From NCBI RefSeq assembly GCF_027286305.1, contig NZ_CP114599.1, positions 930,001 through 994,000 of the forward strand: DNA of 64,000 nucleotides, written 5' to 3'. The DNA is from Phenylobacterium sp. NIBR 498073. GTDB taxonomy: Bacteria > Pseudomonadota > Alphaproteobacteria > Caulobacterales > Caulobacteraceae. The number at the start of each line of letters is the position of its first letter. Position 1 is the first letter of the stretch. The position numbers and the translations under genes are program-made. This document shows positions 47,631-56,663 of this stretch, piece by piece. The notes under the pieces were generated by a model, which was not told the origin of the DNA, made no database searches, and saw nothing but the letters and a program-made list of their open reading frames with translations.

Positions 47631-48348
47631 TCGCGCCCGGCGCTTTCCGGTCGGCCTGACGATCGCCGTCGCCATCTCCCTCGCCATACTGATCGGCCTC
47701 GGCAGCTGGCAGCTGCAGCGGCTGCACTGGAAAGAAGCCCTGCTGGCCCGCGTGGCGGCCCTGCAGGCGGCCCCCGCGACGAGCGGCGAAGCGGCGCTGG
47801 AACGGATGGCCGCCGGCGCCGACCTCGATTTCGCGCGGATCCGGCTGACGTGTCCGGGTCTGGCCAGCGCCCCCTATCTCGAGCTGTATTCGGTCCGCGA
47901 GGGTAAAGCCGGTTCGCGGCTGATCTCGGCCTGCCGCGTGGTCGGCGGCAGCTATCGGAGCATCCTGGTCGACCGCGGCTTCGTGCGCGACGACGTCTCC
48001 GCCCGGCCGCGGGTCAACGTCTCGGACCTGGCGCCGGTCGAGGTGGTCGGCGTGCTGCGCGTCCCCGAGGCCGGCAACCGGTTCAGTCCCGTCAACGACG
48101 TCGCCGCCAACCGTTGGTACGTCCGCGACGTGCCCGCCATGGCCCAGGCCCTGAACGTCGATGCGCCCGCGCCGCTGTTCCTGATGGCCGAGACCTCGTC
48201 CAACCCCGGCTGGCAGGCGCTGGACCCGGCCCCGTTGCCGGCCGAGATCTCCAACCGACACCTCGAATACGCCCTGACCTGGTTCGGCCTTGCCGCCGCC
48301 CTGGTCGGCGTCTATGCCGCCATGCTCTGGCGAACACGGAAGTCTTGA
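47623..48348 (+). CDS. SURF1 family oxidase assembly protein
   Basis: A 241-residue SURF1/Shy1 homologue, with a first helix (GLTIAVAISLAILIGLGSWQLQRLHWKEALL) and a last helix near the C-terminus after EISNRHLEYALTWFGLAAALVGVYAAML. The soluble loop of about 170 residues is divergent. SURF1 binds haem A and aids its insertion into subunit I. The end overlaps thrC by one base (TGATG). Confidence 0.9.
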   Translation: MTDRARRFPVGLTIAVAISLAILIGLGSWQLQRLHWKEALLARVAALQAAPATSGEAALERMAAGADLDFARIRLTCPGLASAPYLELYSVREGKAGSRLISACRVVGGSYRSILVDRGFVRDDVSARPRVNVSDLAPVEVVGVLRVPEAGNRFSPVNDVAANRWYVRDVPAMAQALNVDAPAPLFLMAETSSNPGWQALDPAPLPAEISNRHLEYALTWFGLAAALVGVYAAMLWRTRKS

Positions 48349-49742
48349 TGCGGTACGTCTCTACGCGGGGGCAGTCGCCCTCGGTCGGCTTTGTCGATGC
48401 GGTCCTGGCGGGTCTCGCCCCGGACGGCGGGCTGTACGTCCCGCAGGAGTGGCCGAGCTTCACCCGCGACGAGATCGCCGCCTTCGCCGGGCGGCCCTAC
48501 GCCGAGGTCGCCACCGCGGTGCTCGCCAAGTTCGTCGGCGACGAGATCGACGGCGAGACCCTCGCCGTGATGTGCGCCGAGGCCTATGCCAGCTTTACCC
48601 ACGCCGCGGTCGTGCCGGTGCGCCAGATCGGCCCCGGCGGCTTCATCGCCGAGTTGTTCCACGGTCCTAGCCTGGCCTTCAAGGACGTGGCCATGCAGTT
48701 GCTGGCCCGCCTGTCCGACCACGTGCTGGGCCAGCAGAAGCGCACCCAGACCATCCTCTGCGCCACGTCCGGCGACACTGGCGGGGCGGCGGTCGAGGCC
48801 TTCCGCGGCCGCGCCAACACCAAGATCGTCGTGATGTTCCCGGACGGCCGGATCTCCGAGGTCCAGCGCCGCTTCATGACCACGGCCGAGGAGGACAACG
48901 TCCGCTGCGTGGCCGTCGCCGGCGACTTCGACGACTGCCAGGCGATCCTCAAGACCTCGCTGTCCGACGCCTCGCTCAAGCAGTCGGTCGGCCTGTCGGC
49001 GGTCAACTCGATCAATTTCGCCCGCATCGTCGCCCAGAGCGTCTACTACTTCACCGCCGCCGTGGCGCTGGGCGCGCCGCATCGGCCGGTCTCGTTCGCC
49101 GTGCCGTCGGGCAACTTCGGCGACGGGTTCGCCGGATATGTCGCCAAGCGCATGGGCCTGACCATCGACCGCATCATCGTGGCGACCAACTCCAACGATA
49201 TCCTGGCCCGGGCCTTCGAAGACGGCCGTTACGTCCGCGGGGTCACCGCTCCGACCCAGTCGCCGGCCATGGACATCCAGTCGGCCTCGAACTTCGAGCG
49301 ACTGTACTTCGAATGCGTGCGTCGCGACGGGGTCGAGACCGCCCGCGCCTTCGCCGCCTTCGCCGAGACCGGCGGCGTCGACATCCCGCCTCAAGCCCTG
49401 GCCGCCATGCGCGAGACCTTCACTGGCGTTGCGGTGGGCGAGGGCGACACCACCCGCACCATCGTCGCCACCCTGCGTGACGCCGGCGAACTGATCGATC
49501 CGCATACCGCCGTCGGTGTGTGCGGCATGCAGCGGGCCCGCGGCGTGACCACGGCCCCGATCGTGGTGCTGTCCACCGCCCATCCCGCCAAGTTCCCCGA
49601 GACGGTCGAGGCCGCCACCGGCGAGACCCCGGTGATGCCGCGCACCGCCGCGCACCTGGCCGGCAAGCCCGAGCGCTTCGACCGCCTGCCGGCTGACGCC
49701 GAGACCATCAAGGCCTATGTCAGGGCCTTTGCGGAAGGCTGA
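48348..49742 (+). CDS. thrC: Threonine synthase
   Basis: A 464-residue PLP enzyme that converts O-phosphohomoserine to threonine. The pyridoxal lysine is Lys112 in GPSLAFKDVAMQLL; SGDTGGAAVEAF binds phosphate; PSGNFGDGFAGY and GVCGM near the end are further signatures. Length fits the long (type I) group. It is coupled to SURF1 by TGATG and overlaps the M16 gene by 26 bases. Why thrC sits in the oxidase cluster is not known but the order is conserved in the family as I recall it. Confidence 0.93.
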   Translation: MRYVSTRGQSPSVGFVDAVLAGLAPDGGLYVPQEWPSFTRDEIAAFAGRPYAEVATAVLAKFVGDEIDGETLAVMCAEAYASFTHAAVVPVRQIGPGGFIAELFHGPSLAFKDVAMQLLARLSDHVLGQQKRTQTILCATSGDTGGAAVEAFRGRANTKIVVMFPDGRISEVQRRFMTTAEEDNVRCVAVAGDFDDCQAILKTSLSDASLKQSVGLSAVNSINFARIVAQSVYYFTAAVALGAPHRPVSFAVPSGNFGDGFAGYVAKRMGLTIDRIIVATNSNDILARAFEDGRYVRGVTAPTQSPAMDIQSASNFERLYFECVRRDGVETARAFAAFAETGGVDIPPQALAAMRETFTGVAVGEGDTTRTIVATLRDAGELIDPHTAVGVCGMQRARGVTTAPIVVLSTAHPAKFPETVEAATGETPVMPRTAAHLAGKPERFDRLPADAETIKAYVRAFAEG

Positions 49743-51006
49743 GGCTCTGCCCAACATTCATACCCTGAAGAACGGGGTCCGGGTCGTCTGTGACCCGATC
49801 GACGGTCTTGAGACACTGGCGCTGTCGGTCGTCGCCGGCCGCGGCGCGCGATCCGAGGACGAGGCCCGCTCCGGCTGGTCGCACCTGCTCGAACACATGG
49901 TGTTCAAGGGCGCTGGCGATCGTTCGGCCCGCGACATCGTCGAGGTGATCGAGGCCGAGGGCGGCCAGATCAACGCCGCCACCGGCTATGAGCGCACCAG
50001 CTTCCAGATCCGCGCGCTTAAGGGCGGGTTGGATCTTGGCAGCTCCGTGGTCGCCGATCTCGTCCTGCGTCCGACCATGGACGCCGGCGACCTCGCCCGC
50101 GAGATCCAGGTCGTCGGCCAGGAGATCGCCGAGGCCGCCGACACCCCCGACGACCACGTGTTCGAGATGGCCCAGGACGCGGCCTTTCACGGCCAGCCGC
50201 TGGGCCGGCCGATCCTAGGCACCGACGAGTCGATCGGCCGCGCCGACCCAGGCGCCCTATCTGCCTGGCGCAGCGCGCTCTACGCCCCCGACGCCCTGGT
50301 GATCTGCGCTTCCGGCGCTGTGGACGAGGACGAGTTGCTGGCCCTGGCCGAACGCGACTTCGGCGCCGCGGCCGGGCAGGGCGCCTGCGAGCCGGCGGCG
50401 GCCGCCTTCGTCGGCGGCGTGCGCACCACGCCTAAGGCGCTCGAGCAGGCCAACCTGGTCTTCCTGCTGCCGGCGGTAGGCGTGCGCGAAGAGACCTATT
50501 TCGCGCTGCGGCTCTACGCCGAGATCCTCGGCGGGGGCATGGCCTCGCGCTTGTTCCAGGAGGCCCGTGAGAAGCGCGGCCTGGCCTATGCGGTCGACGC
50601 CTATTCCGAGACCTATGCCGACACTGGCGTGCTCGGGGTGTTCGCCGGCTGCGCGGCCAAGGACGCGGTCGAACTGGCGAAGGTCGCGGCCGAGGAGATC
50701 AAGGGCATGGCCGGGGGCGTGCAGGCCGCGGAACTCGCCCGCGCCAAGGCCCAGCTCAAGGCTTCGATGTTCATGGCGCGCGAGCAGCCGCTGTCGCGGG
50801 CCGAACAGGCCGCCGCCCAGGTGCTGCTGTTCGACCGAACCCTGCCGCCGGCCGAACTCGCCGCCCAGATCGACGCCGTCGAGGCCGCCGACATCTCCCG
50901 TCTGGGCGCGCAGATGCTGTCCCCCGGCGCGGCAGCCGCCAGCATCCTCGGCCCCAAGGGCGCGATGAAGGCCGGCGAGGCCTTCCATCGGGCGCTGTTC
51001 GGCTGA
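49717..51006 (+). CDS. M16 family zinc peptidase
   Basis: A 429-residue insulinase/pitrilysin homologue. The inverted zinc motif HLLEH (His56, Glu59, His60) and the third ligand Glu136 in VGQEIAEA are intact, so the enzyme should be active. Members resemble mitochondrial processing peptidase beta. The likely start is the ATG 26 bases before the thrC stop, but a TTG or CTG slightly later cannot be ruled out, as no ribosome binding site decides it. Confidence 0.9.
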   Translation: MSGPLRKAEALPNIHTLKNGVRVVCDPIDGLETLALSVVAGRGARSEDEARSGWSHLLEHMVFKGAGDRSARDIVEVIEAEGGQINAATGYERTSFQIRALKGGLDLGSSVVADLVLRPTMDAGDLAREIQVVGQEIAEAADTPDDHVFEMAQDAAFHGQPLGRPILGTDESIGRADPGALSAWRSALYAPDALVICASGAVDEDELLALAERDFGAAAGQGACEPAAAAFVGGVRTTPKALEQANLVFLLPAVGVREETYFALRLYAEILGGGMASRLFQEAREKRGLAYAVDAYSETYADTGVLGVFAGCAAKDAVELAKVAAEEIKGMAGGVQAAELARAKAQLKASMFMAREQPLSRAEQAAAQVLLFDRTLPPAELAAQIDAVEAADISRLGAQMLSPGAAAASILGPKGAMKAGEAFHRALFG

Positions 51007-51052
51007 TCTCAGGCGGCTTGACGGATTCCACGCATCCCGCGAGGTTCCGCCC

Positions 51053-51664
51053 ATGGCCTTGTTGGACTGGATCGCGCCGGAAAGCGGACTTCGCATCGAG
51101 GGCGACGGCGTGCGCCTGCGTCCGCCCCGCGCCGCCGACTTCGCCGAGTGGCGCGAACTGCGCATGCAGTCCAAGGAGTTCCTGCAGCCGTGGGAGCCGA
51201 CCTGGCCGGCCGACGATCTGACCCGTGCGGCCTTCCGCCGCAGGCTCACCGCCTATGCGCGTGATCGCGAGGCGGGAACGGCCTATCCGTTCTTTGTTTT
51301 CCGCACGCGGGACGACGCACTGACCGGCGGGATCACGCTGTCGAACGTCCGCCGCGGCGTCGCCCAGATGGGCTCGATCGGCTACTGGTGCGGCCAACCC
51401 TTTGCCCGGCAAGGCCAAACCCTGGGGGCCGTGCGGGCCCTGACGGTCTTCGCCTTCCGCACGCTGGCCCTCCACCGGCTGGAGGCGGCCTGCCTGCCCA
51501 GCAACGAGCCGTCGCGGCGACTCCTCAACCGTGCCGGGTTTCGGGAAGAAGGTCTCGCCCAGGCTTATCTGAAAATTAACGGCGTCTGGCGCGATCATGT
51601 GTTGTTCGGCCTTGTGTCTCCCCTGCGGGCGCACGAGGGCCCGGACGAAGGAGTGTCTGTTTAG
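51053..51664 (+). CDS. RimJ/RimL-type GNAT acetyltransferase
   Basis: A 203-residue GNAT. RLRPPRAADFAEWRELR is the N-terminal strand and helix; GSIGYWCGQPFARQGQTLGAVRALTVFAFRTLALHRLEAACLPSNEPSRRLLNRAGFREEG holds the acetyl-CoA site and the C-terminal NxxSRRLLxRxGF motif of RimJ-like proteins that acetylate protein N-termini or small molecules. In the Caulobacter order this gene precedes pdeA. The substrate is unknown. Confidence 0.87.
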   Translation: MALLDWIAPESGLRIEGDGVRLRPPRAADFAEWRELRMQSKEFLQPWEPTWPADDLTRAAFRRRLTAYARDREAGTAYPFFVFRTRDDALTGGITLSNVRRGVAQMGSIGYWCGQPFARQGQTLGAVRALTVFAFRTLALHRLEAACLPSNEPSRRLLNRAGFREEGLAQAYLKINGVWRDHVLFGLVSPLRAHEGPDEGVSV

Positions 51665-51723
51665 CGCTCGGCTGTCGTGGGCCGATCCGCTCTGCGGCGC
51701 GTTGGCCGGAATGTCTTGAGACG

Positions 51724-53382
51724 ATGCCGAACGATCGTTGGAGCTGGGACGCAACCGCGACCTTGGAGGCGCTAGGCGCCGCCGATGTGGCCCTGTGGCT
51801 CTGGGAACCCGAAAAAGACCGCCTGCATCTGACTGGCGCTTCGCGCGCGCTGGGGCTGGGTCCGCTTGCGCCGGAATGTTCGTCGGCGGCCATGCGCGCC
51901 CTGGCCCTGCCGCCGGATCGGGCGCTGGCCGAGGACGTCCTGCGCGTCCAGGAACCGGGCACCGAGATTTCAGTTCGACTGCGCATGCGCGGCGGCGGCG
52001 TCTGCATCTGGCGCGGCGTGTGGCTGGAGGAAGGCCTGCGCGCCGCCGGGGTGGTTGCGCCGGAAGCCAAGTTCGCCGCCTCCGACCAGGACGGCCTGAC
52101 TGGTCTGCTCGACCGCAAGAGTTTCGTCGCCCGCGCCCGCGAGCGCCTGGCCCATGCCGGCCAGCATGAGTTGGTGGTCGCCGACCTCGACCGCCTGCGC
52201 CGCCTGAACGAGGCGCTGGGCCACGAACGCGCCGACCTGGTGCTGGCCGCGCTCGGCTCGCGCCTGGCCGCCGCCTTCCCGCCGCACGCGCTGCTCGCGC
52301 GGGTCGGCGAAGACGAATTCGCCGTGCTGACCACGGTCAGCGACCAGCCGGCCGCCGAGACCCTGCGACAGGCGCTTGAGCAGCCGCTGCGGGTCGCCGG
52401 CTTCGATATCCACCCGACCCTGTCGATTGGCGCCGTCGAGGCCCTCGGCGGCGAGGATGCGCCGGAGGCCGCCGAACTGCTGCGCCGGGCCGAACTGGCG
52501 GTGGAAGCCGCCAAGAGCGGCGGGCGGGGGGGGGCGGCCGCGTATGGCCGCAGCCTGGAGAGCGACGGGCTTTCCAGGCTGGCGCTCGAAAGCGACCTGC
52601 GCGGGGCGCTCGGCCGCAATGAAATCGTACCGTTCTACCAGCCCATCGTGCGCCTCTCGACCGGTGCGCTGTCCGGCTTCGAGGCGCTGGTCCGCTGGCG
52701 CCACCCGCGCCGCGGCCTGCTGACCCCCGACCAGTTCCTGCCGCTCTGTGAAGAGATGGGACTGATGAGCGAGCTCGGCGCGCTGATGATGCGTCAGGCC
52801 GCGTCCCAGCTCGCCCGCTGGCGGCAGGACCACCGCGCCGCCGGCGAACTGACCGTGGCGGTCAATCTTTCGACCGGCGAGATTGATCGCCCCGACCTGG
52901 TGTCGGACGTGCTGGAGATCCGGCGCGAGACGGGTCTGCCGCCCGGCGCGCTGAAGCTGGAAGTCACCGAAGGCGACGTCATGCGCGATCCCGACCGCGC
53001 GGCGATCATCCTGTACAAGCTGCGCGAGGCGGGCGCGGCCCTGGCGCTCGACGATTTCGGCACGGGCTTCTCGTCGCTCAGCTACCTGACCCGGCTGCCG
53101 TTCGACACCCTGAAGATCGACCGCTACTTCGTGCGCACCATGGCTACCAACGAGGGCTCGGTGAAGATCGTCTCGTCCGTCGTCAAGCTGGGCCAGGACC
53201 TGTCGCTGGAAGTCGTCGCCGAGGGCGTCGAGAACGCCCAGATGGCCCGCCAGCTGCTCTCGCTGGGCTGTGACTACGGCCAGGGCTTCGGCTATGCGCC
53301 GGCGCTTTCGCCGCAGGAGGCCGAGGTCTATCTCAACGAAAGCTATGTCGACGGCGCAGCGCCCGTGAAGGCGCGCGGCTAG
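51724..53382 (+). CDS. pdeA: Cyclic di-GMP phosphodiesterase, PdeA-like (PAS-like, GEDEF, EAL)
   Basis: A 552-residue protein with an N-terminal PAS-like region (1-110), a degenerate GGDEF domain with GEDEF at 195-199, and an EAL domain (about 285-545). The EAL domain keeps EALVRW (Glu320), DDFGTG (443-448), LKID (Lys464) and AEGVE (Glu500), so it should hydrolyse c-di-GMP. Caulobacter PdeA (CC3396) has the same layout and GEDEF sequence, with GTP as an allosteric activator, and is degraded by ClpXP at the swarmer-to-stalked transition. Position after cox-SURF1-thrC-M16-GNAT agrees. The terminal residues ARG may be the degron, by analogy. Confidence 0.85.
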   Translation: MPNDRWSWDATATLEALGAADVALWLWEPEKDRLHLTGASRALGLGPLAPECSSAAMRALALPPDRALAEDVLRVQEPGTEISVRLRMRGGGVCIWRGVWLEEGLRAAGVVAPEAKFAASDQDGLTGLLDRKSFVARARERLAHAGQHELVVADLDRLRRLNEALGHERADLVLAALGSRLAAAFPPHALLARVGEDEFAVLTTVSDQPAAETLRQALEQPLRVAGFDIHPTLSIGAVEALGGEDAPEAAELLRRAELAVEAAKSGGRGGAAAYGRSLESDGLSRLALESDLRGALGRNEIVPFYQPIVRLSTGALSGFEALVRWRHPRRGLLTPDQFLPLCEEMGLMSELGALMMRQAASQLARWRQDHRAAGELTVAVNLSTGEIDRPDLVSDVLEIRRETGLPPGALKLEVTEGDVMRDPDRAAIILYKLREAGAALALDDFGTGFSSLSYLTRLPFDTLKIDRYFVRTMATNEGSVKIVSSVVKLGQDLSLEVVAEGVENAQMARQLLSLGCDYGQGFGYAPALSPQEAEVYLNESYVDGAAPVKARG

Positions 53383-53388
53383 GGCGCG

Positions 53389-53958
53389 CTAGGCGCGGCC
53401 CGCGGTCGAGGTCAGCAGGCTGGCGTCGACCCCGATCTTGGCCAGGGCGTTCGACCACTTGTGGGCATGGTCCGTCCCGAAGATCAGCGTCTCGTCCGGC
53501 TCGCAGGTCAGCCAGACGTTCTCGCGCAGCTCACGTTCCAACTGGCCCGGGCCCCAGCCGGCATAGCCGAGCGCCAGGGTCGAGCGACGCGGCGGATCGC
53601 CATGGCCGGCGATCGCCTCCAGCACCTCGCGGGTCGCCGTCAGGGCGACGCCGCAGCCGACGTGCAGGCTGTTCTCGCCGGCGGTGTAGTCGTCTGTGTG
53701 CAGGACGAAGCCGCGTTCACGGTCCACCGGCCCGCCCAGCAGCACCAGTTCCGCCGGGATCTCGATGCTCGGCTTGACGTCCAGCCGGCCCAGCAGGTCG
53801 GGCAGGGTCAGGCCCTCGACCGGCCGGTTCACGGCGATGCCCATGGCGTGGCTCTCGTCGTGGGCGCAGATCAGCACCAAGGCGCGCTCAAAGCGCGGGT
53901 CGCCGATGCCGGGCATGGCGATCAGCATCTTGCCGGAAAGAAATTCGCCGTCTCCCAT
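53389..53958 (-). CDS. YqgE/AlgH family protein
   Basis: A 189-residue UPF0301 protein. [38 protein letters not shown] and [25 protein letters not shown]-like blocks are characteristic. The family's molecular role is unknown; AlgH affects alginate regulation in Pseudomonas. It converges with pdeA: only six bases separate the stops. Start at ATG with a good fit to the family N-terminus. Confidence 0.9.
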   Translation of the reverse strand: [189 protein letters not shown]

Positions 53959-54072
53959 GCTCCGAATGTGACGCCGATCGCGCCGCTTTCAAGTCATCAC
54001 GTTACACAAGGCCGTTGATGCCTGCGCCGGGGTCGCTATCTGGTGGGGCTGAGCTGATCAGGGAGACAGACC

Positions 54073-54555
54073 ATGACCATCAAAGTCGGCGACAAGCTGC
54101 CCGCCGCCACCTTTTCCGCCGGGACCGCCGAAGGTCCCAAGCCGATGACGACGGACGAGATCTTCGCCGGCAAGAAGGTCGCGCTGTTCGCGGTGCCCGG
54201 GGCCTTCACCCCGACCTGCTCGGCCCGCCACCTGCCGGGCTTCAAGGACCACCTCGCCGACTTCAAGGCCAAGGGCGTGGACGCCATCGCCTGCGTGTCG
54301 GTCAACGACGCCTTCGTCATGAAGGCCTGGGGCGAGAGCCAGTCGGTGCTGGGCGACATCCTGATGCTGGGCGACGGCAACGGCGACTTCACCAAGGCGC
54401 TGGGCCTGGAGATGGACGCCTCGAAGTTCGGCATGGGCGTCCGCTCGCAGCGCTACTCGATGATCGTCGAGGACGGCGTCGTGAAGGAGCTCAATGTCGA
54501 AGCGCCGGGCGAGTTCAAGGTTTCGGCCGCCGACTACATGCTGGCCCAGCTTTAA
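54073..54555 (+). CDS. Peroxiredoxin, Prx5-type
   Basis: A 160-residue peroxiredoxin. The peroxidatic cysteine Cys49 lies in PGAFTPTCSARHLPGF, the motif of the Prx5 group (peroxiredoxin/glutaredoxin family). A second cysteine, Cys74, could resolve. It reduces hydrogen and organic peroxides, probably with glutathione/glutaredoxin. GGGAGA is six bases before the ATG. It converges with the acyl-CoA dehydrogenase. Confidence 0.92.
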   Translation: MTIKVGDKLPAATFSAGTAEGPKPMTTDEIFAGKKVALFAVPGAFTPTCSARHLPGFKDHLADFKAKGVDAIACVSVNDAFVMKAWGESQSVLGDILMLGDGNGDFTKALGLEMDASKFGMGVRSQRYSMIVEDGVVKELNVEAPGEFKVSAADYMLAQL

Positions 54556-54574
54556 GGCCGCTTGGCTCTGGGCG

Positions 54575-56323
54575 TCAGGCGCCCAGAGCCTCCGCGCCGA
54601 CGGCTTCGAGGTCGTCGGCCCCTTCCATGACCCCGGCGGCCAGGCCCGGAGCCTGGGCCAGGACCTGGCTGGCGAACACGCGGGCCAGGGCGGCCTTGCT
54701 CTTGCTCCAGCCGTCGTCGCCGCCGGCGACCGCCTGGGCCTGGCGGGCCAGCATCCAGCCTCCGACCACGTCGCCGGCCAGTTTCAGATAGGGCGTGGCG
54801 CCGGCCAGGGCGTTGGGGCCCTTGTTCTGCAGCACCCAGTCGGTGGCGCGCTCCAGCGCCGCCACCCCGGCTTCGAGATAGGCCGCGACGCCGCCGAGGG
54901 CCGGATCGCCCTGTAGCGCCTGGACCGTCTCGTGCATCTCGGCGCAGAGCGCGTCCATCACCGCCCCGTCCTGCATCGCGACCTTGCGGCCGATCAGGTC
55001 GATGGCCTGGATGCCGTTGGTGCCTTCGTAGATCGGGGCGATGCGGGCGTCGCGATAGTGCTGAGCCGCGCCCGTCTCCTCGATGAAGCCCATGCCGCCG
55101 TGCACCTGCACGCCCATCGAGGCGACCTCGACGCCGACATCGGTCGACCAGGCCTTGGCGATCGGGGTCAGCAGTTCCTGCCGGGCCTTGGCGGTGGCGC
55201 GCTCGGCCTCGCTCGGCGCCAGGCGGGCCTGGTCGGCCAGCACGCCGGTGGTCATGCAGATGCCGCGGGCGGCCTCGATCTTGGCCTTCATCAGCAGCAG
55301 CGAGCGGCGCACGTCGGGGTGGCCGTAGAGCGGGGCCGGGTATTCGGCCGACCACACCGCACGGCCCTGCTTGCGCTCCTGGGCGAAGGCTAGGGCCTGC
55401 TGGAAGGCGCGCTCGGCGATGCCGACGCCCTGGACGCCGACCTGCAGCCGGGCGGCGTTCATCATGACGAACATATGGGCGATGCCGTTGTTGATCTCGC
55501 CGACCAGCTCGGCCTTGGCGCCCTCGAACAGCATCACGCAGGTGGGCGAGCCGTGGATGCCCAGCTTGTGCTCGATGGAGCCGGCGCGAAGATCGTTGGC
55601 GATCCCCAGGGAGCCGTCGTCCAGCACTTCGCGCTTCGTCGCCAGGAACAGCGAGATGCCTTTCACGCCGGGCGGCGAGTCGGGCAGGCGGGCCAGCACC
55701 AGGTGGCAGATGTTGTCGGCCGCGTCGTGGTCGCCCCAGGTGATGAAAATCTTCTGGCCGTACAGGCGATAGCCGCCGTTCCCGTCAGGCTCGGCGCGGG
55801 TGGTGACGGCGGCGAGGTCCGAGCCGGCCTGCGGCTCGGTCAGGTTCATCGTCCCGGTCCATTCGCCCGAGACCAGCTTGGGCAGCACCAGGGACTTCTG
55901 GCGCTCAGTGCCGTGCAGGTCGAGCGCCTCGATCGCGCCCTGGGTCAGCATCGGGCAGAGGCCGAAGGCCATGTTCGAGGCGTGCACCATCTCGAACACC
56001 GCCAGCTCCATGGCCTTGGTCAGGCCCTGGCCGCCGTGCTCGGGGTCGGCCGACAGCGAGTTCCAGCCGCCGGCGACGAAGGCCTGGTAGGCGTCGGCGA
56101 AGCCGGGCGCGGCGATCACCGCGCCGTTCTCGTAGCGCGCGCCGACCTGGTCGCCCTTGCGGTTCAAGGGGGCGAGCTGCTCCTCGGTGAAGGCCCCGGC
56201 CGCTTCCAGCACGGCGGCGACCGTATCGTCATCGAGTTCGGCAAAGGCGCCGGATACCAGCGCCGGATGGCCGGCGATCTGCAGCGAGAGGGCGAGGTCA
56301 CGGACGGGCGCGCGATAGGACAT
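54575..56323 (-). CDS. Acyl-CoA dehydrogenase
   Basis: A 582-residue flavoprotein of the long FadE-like/ACAD group. The N-terminal domain includes MFALCPMLTQGAIEALDLHGTERQKSLVLPKLVSGEWTGTMNLTEPQAGSDLAAVTTRAE; the C-terminal domain includes QVHGGMGFIEETGAAQHYRDARIAPIYEGTNGIQAIDLIGRK with the FAD-binding and active-site region. It reduces ETF during beta-oxidation. GGAG lies eight bases before the ATG. An ETF-beta lysine methyltransferase homologue is elsewhere in the window. Confidence 0.93.
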   Translation of the reverse strand: MSYRAPVRDLALSLQIAGHPALVSGAFAELDDDTVAAVLEAAGAFTEEQLAPLNRKGDQVGARYENGAVIAAPGFADAYQAFVAGGWNSLSADPEHGGQGLTKAMELAVFEMVHASNMAFGLCPMLTQGAIEALDLHGTERQKSLVLPKLVSGEWTGTMNLTEPQAGSDLAAVTTRAEPDGNGGYRLYGQKIFITWGDHDAADNICHLVLARLPDSPPGVKGISLFLATKREVLDDGSLGIANDLRAGSIEHKLGIHGSPTCVMLFEGAKAELVGEINNGIAHMFVMMNAARLQVGVQGVGIAERAFQQALAFAQERKQGRAVWSAEYPAPLYGHPDVRRSLLLMKAKIEAARGICMTTGVLADQARLAPSEAERATAKARQELLTPIAKAWSTDVGVEVASMGVQVHGGMGFIEETGAAQHYRDARIAPIYEGTNGIQAIDLIGRKVAMQDGAVMDALCAEMHETVQALQGDPALGGVAAYLEAGVAALERATDWVLQNKGPNALAGATPYLKLAGDVVGGWMLARQAQAVAGGDDGWSKSKAALARVFASQVLAQAPGLAAGVMEGADDLEAVGAEALGA

Positions 56324-56663
56324 GCTGAACTCCGATATGTCAGGCGTTCTTTAGGGGAGGTGCGGCGGCGCTCCAAGCGTTCACGAGTTGCGAAACGCAA
56401 GCCGTTGATTGCACGAGGGTTGAGCGCGCGCCGCCGGGCCCTCGCGCAGGCCGCGGCCGGCGTCGCGGGCCTAATGTTGCAGCCGGCGGAACAGTGCGTT
56501 GCCGCGCGCGGCGCGGTTCGGGGCTAGCGAGATCGGCCGGTCGGCCCATATGGAAATCTGGAACGCAACTGCGCCTTAGCGGCAGGTTTTCCAGGACGGC
56601 GTCCACGAACCTGCCACAGGGTGCGACGCGCTCGCCGTCGCGTCGAGTTAGAGTAGAGCGTCC
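56324..56663. other. Intergenic region with a nested hairpin
   Basis: About 340 bases between two divergent genes without a gene that I can support. At 56581-56615, GGCAGGTT and AACCTGCC (8 perfect pairs) enclose an inner GGAC-GGC-GTCC hairpin. This could be a regulatory site or RNA structure for the cytochrome b561-YceI gene, whose ATG lies 49 bases further. Confidence 0.45.
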
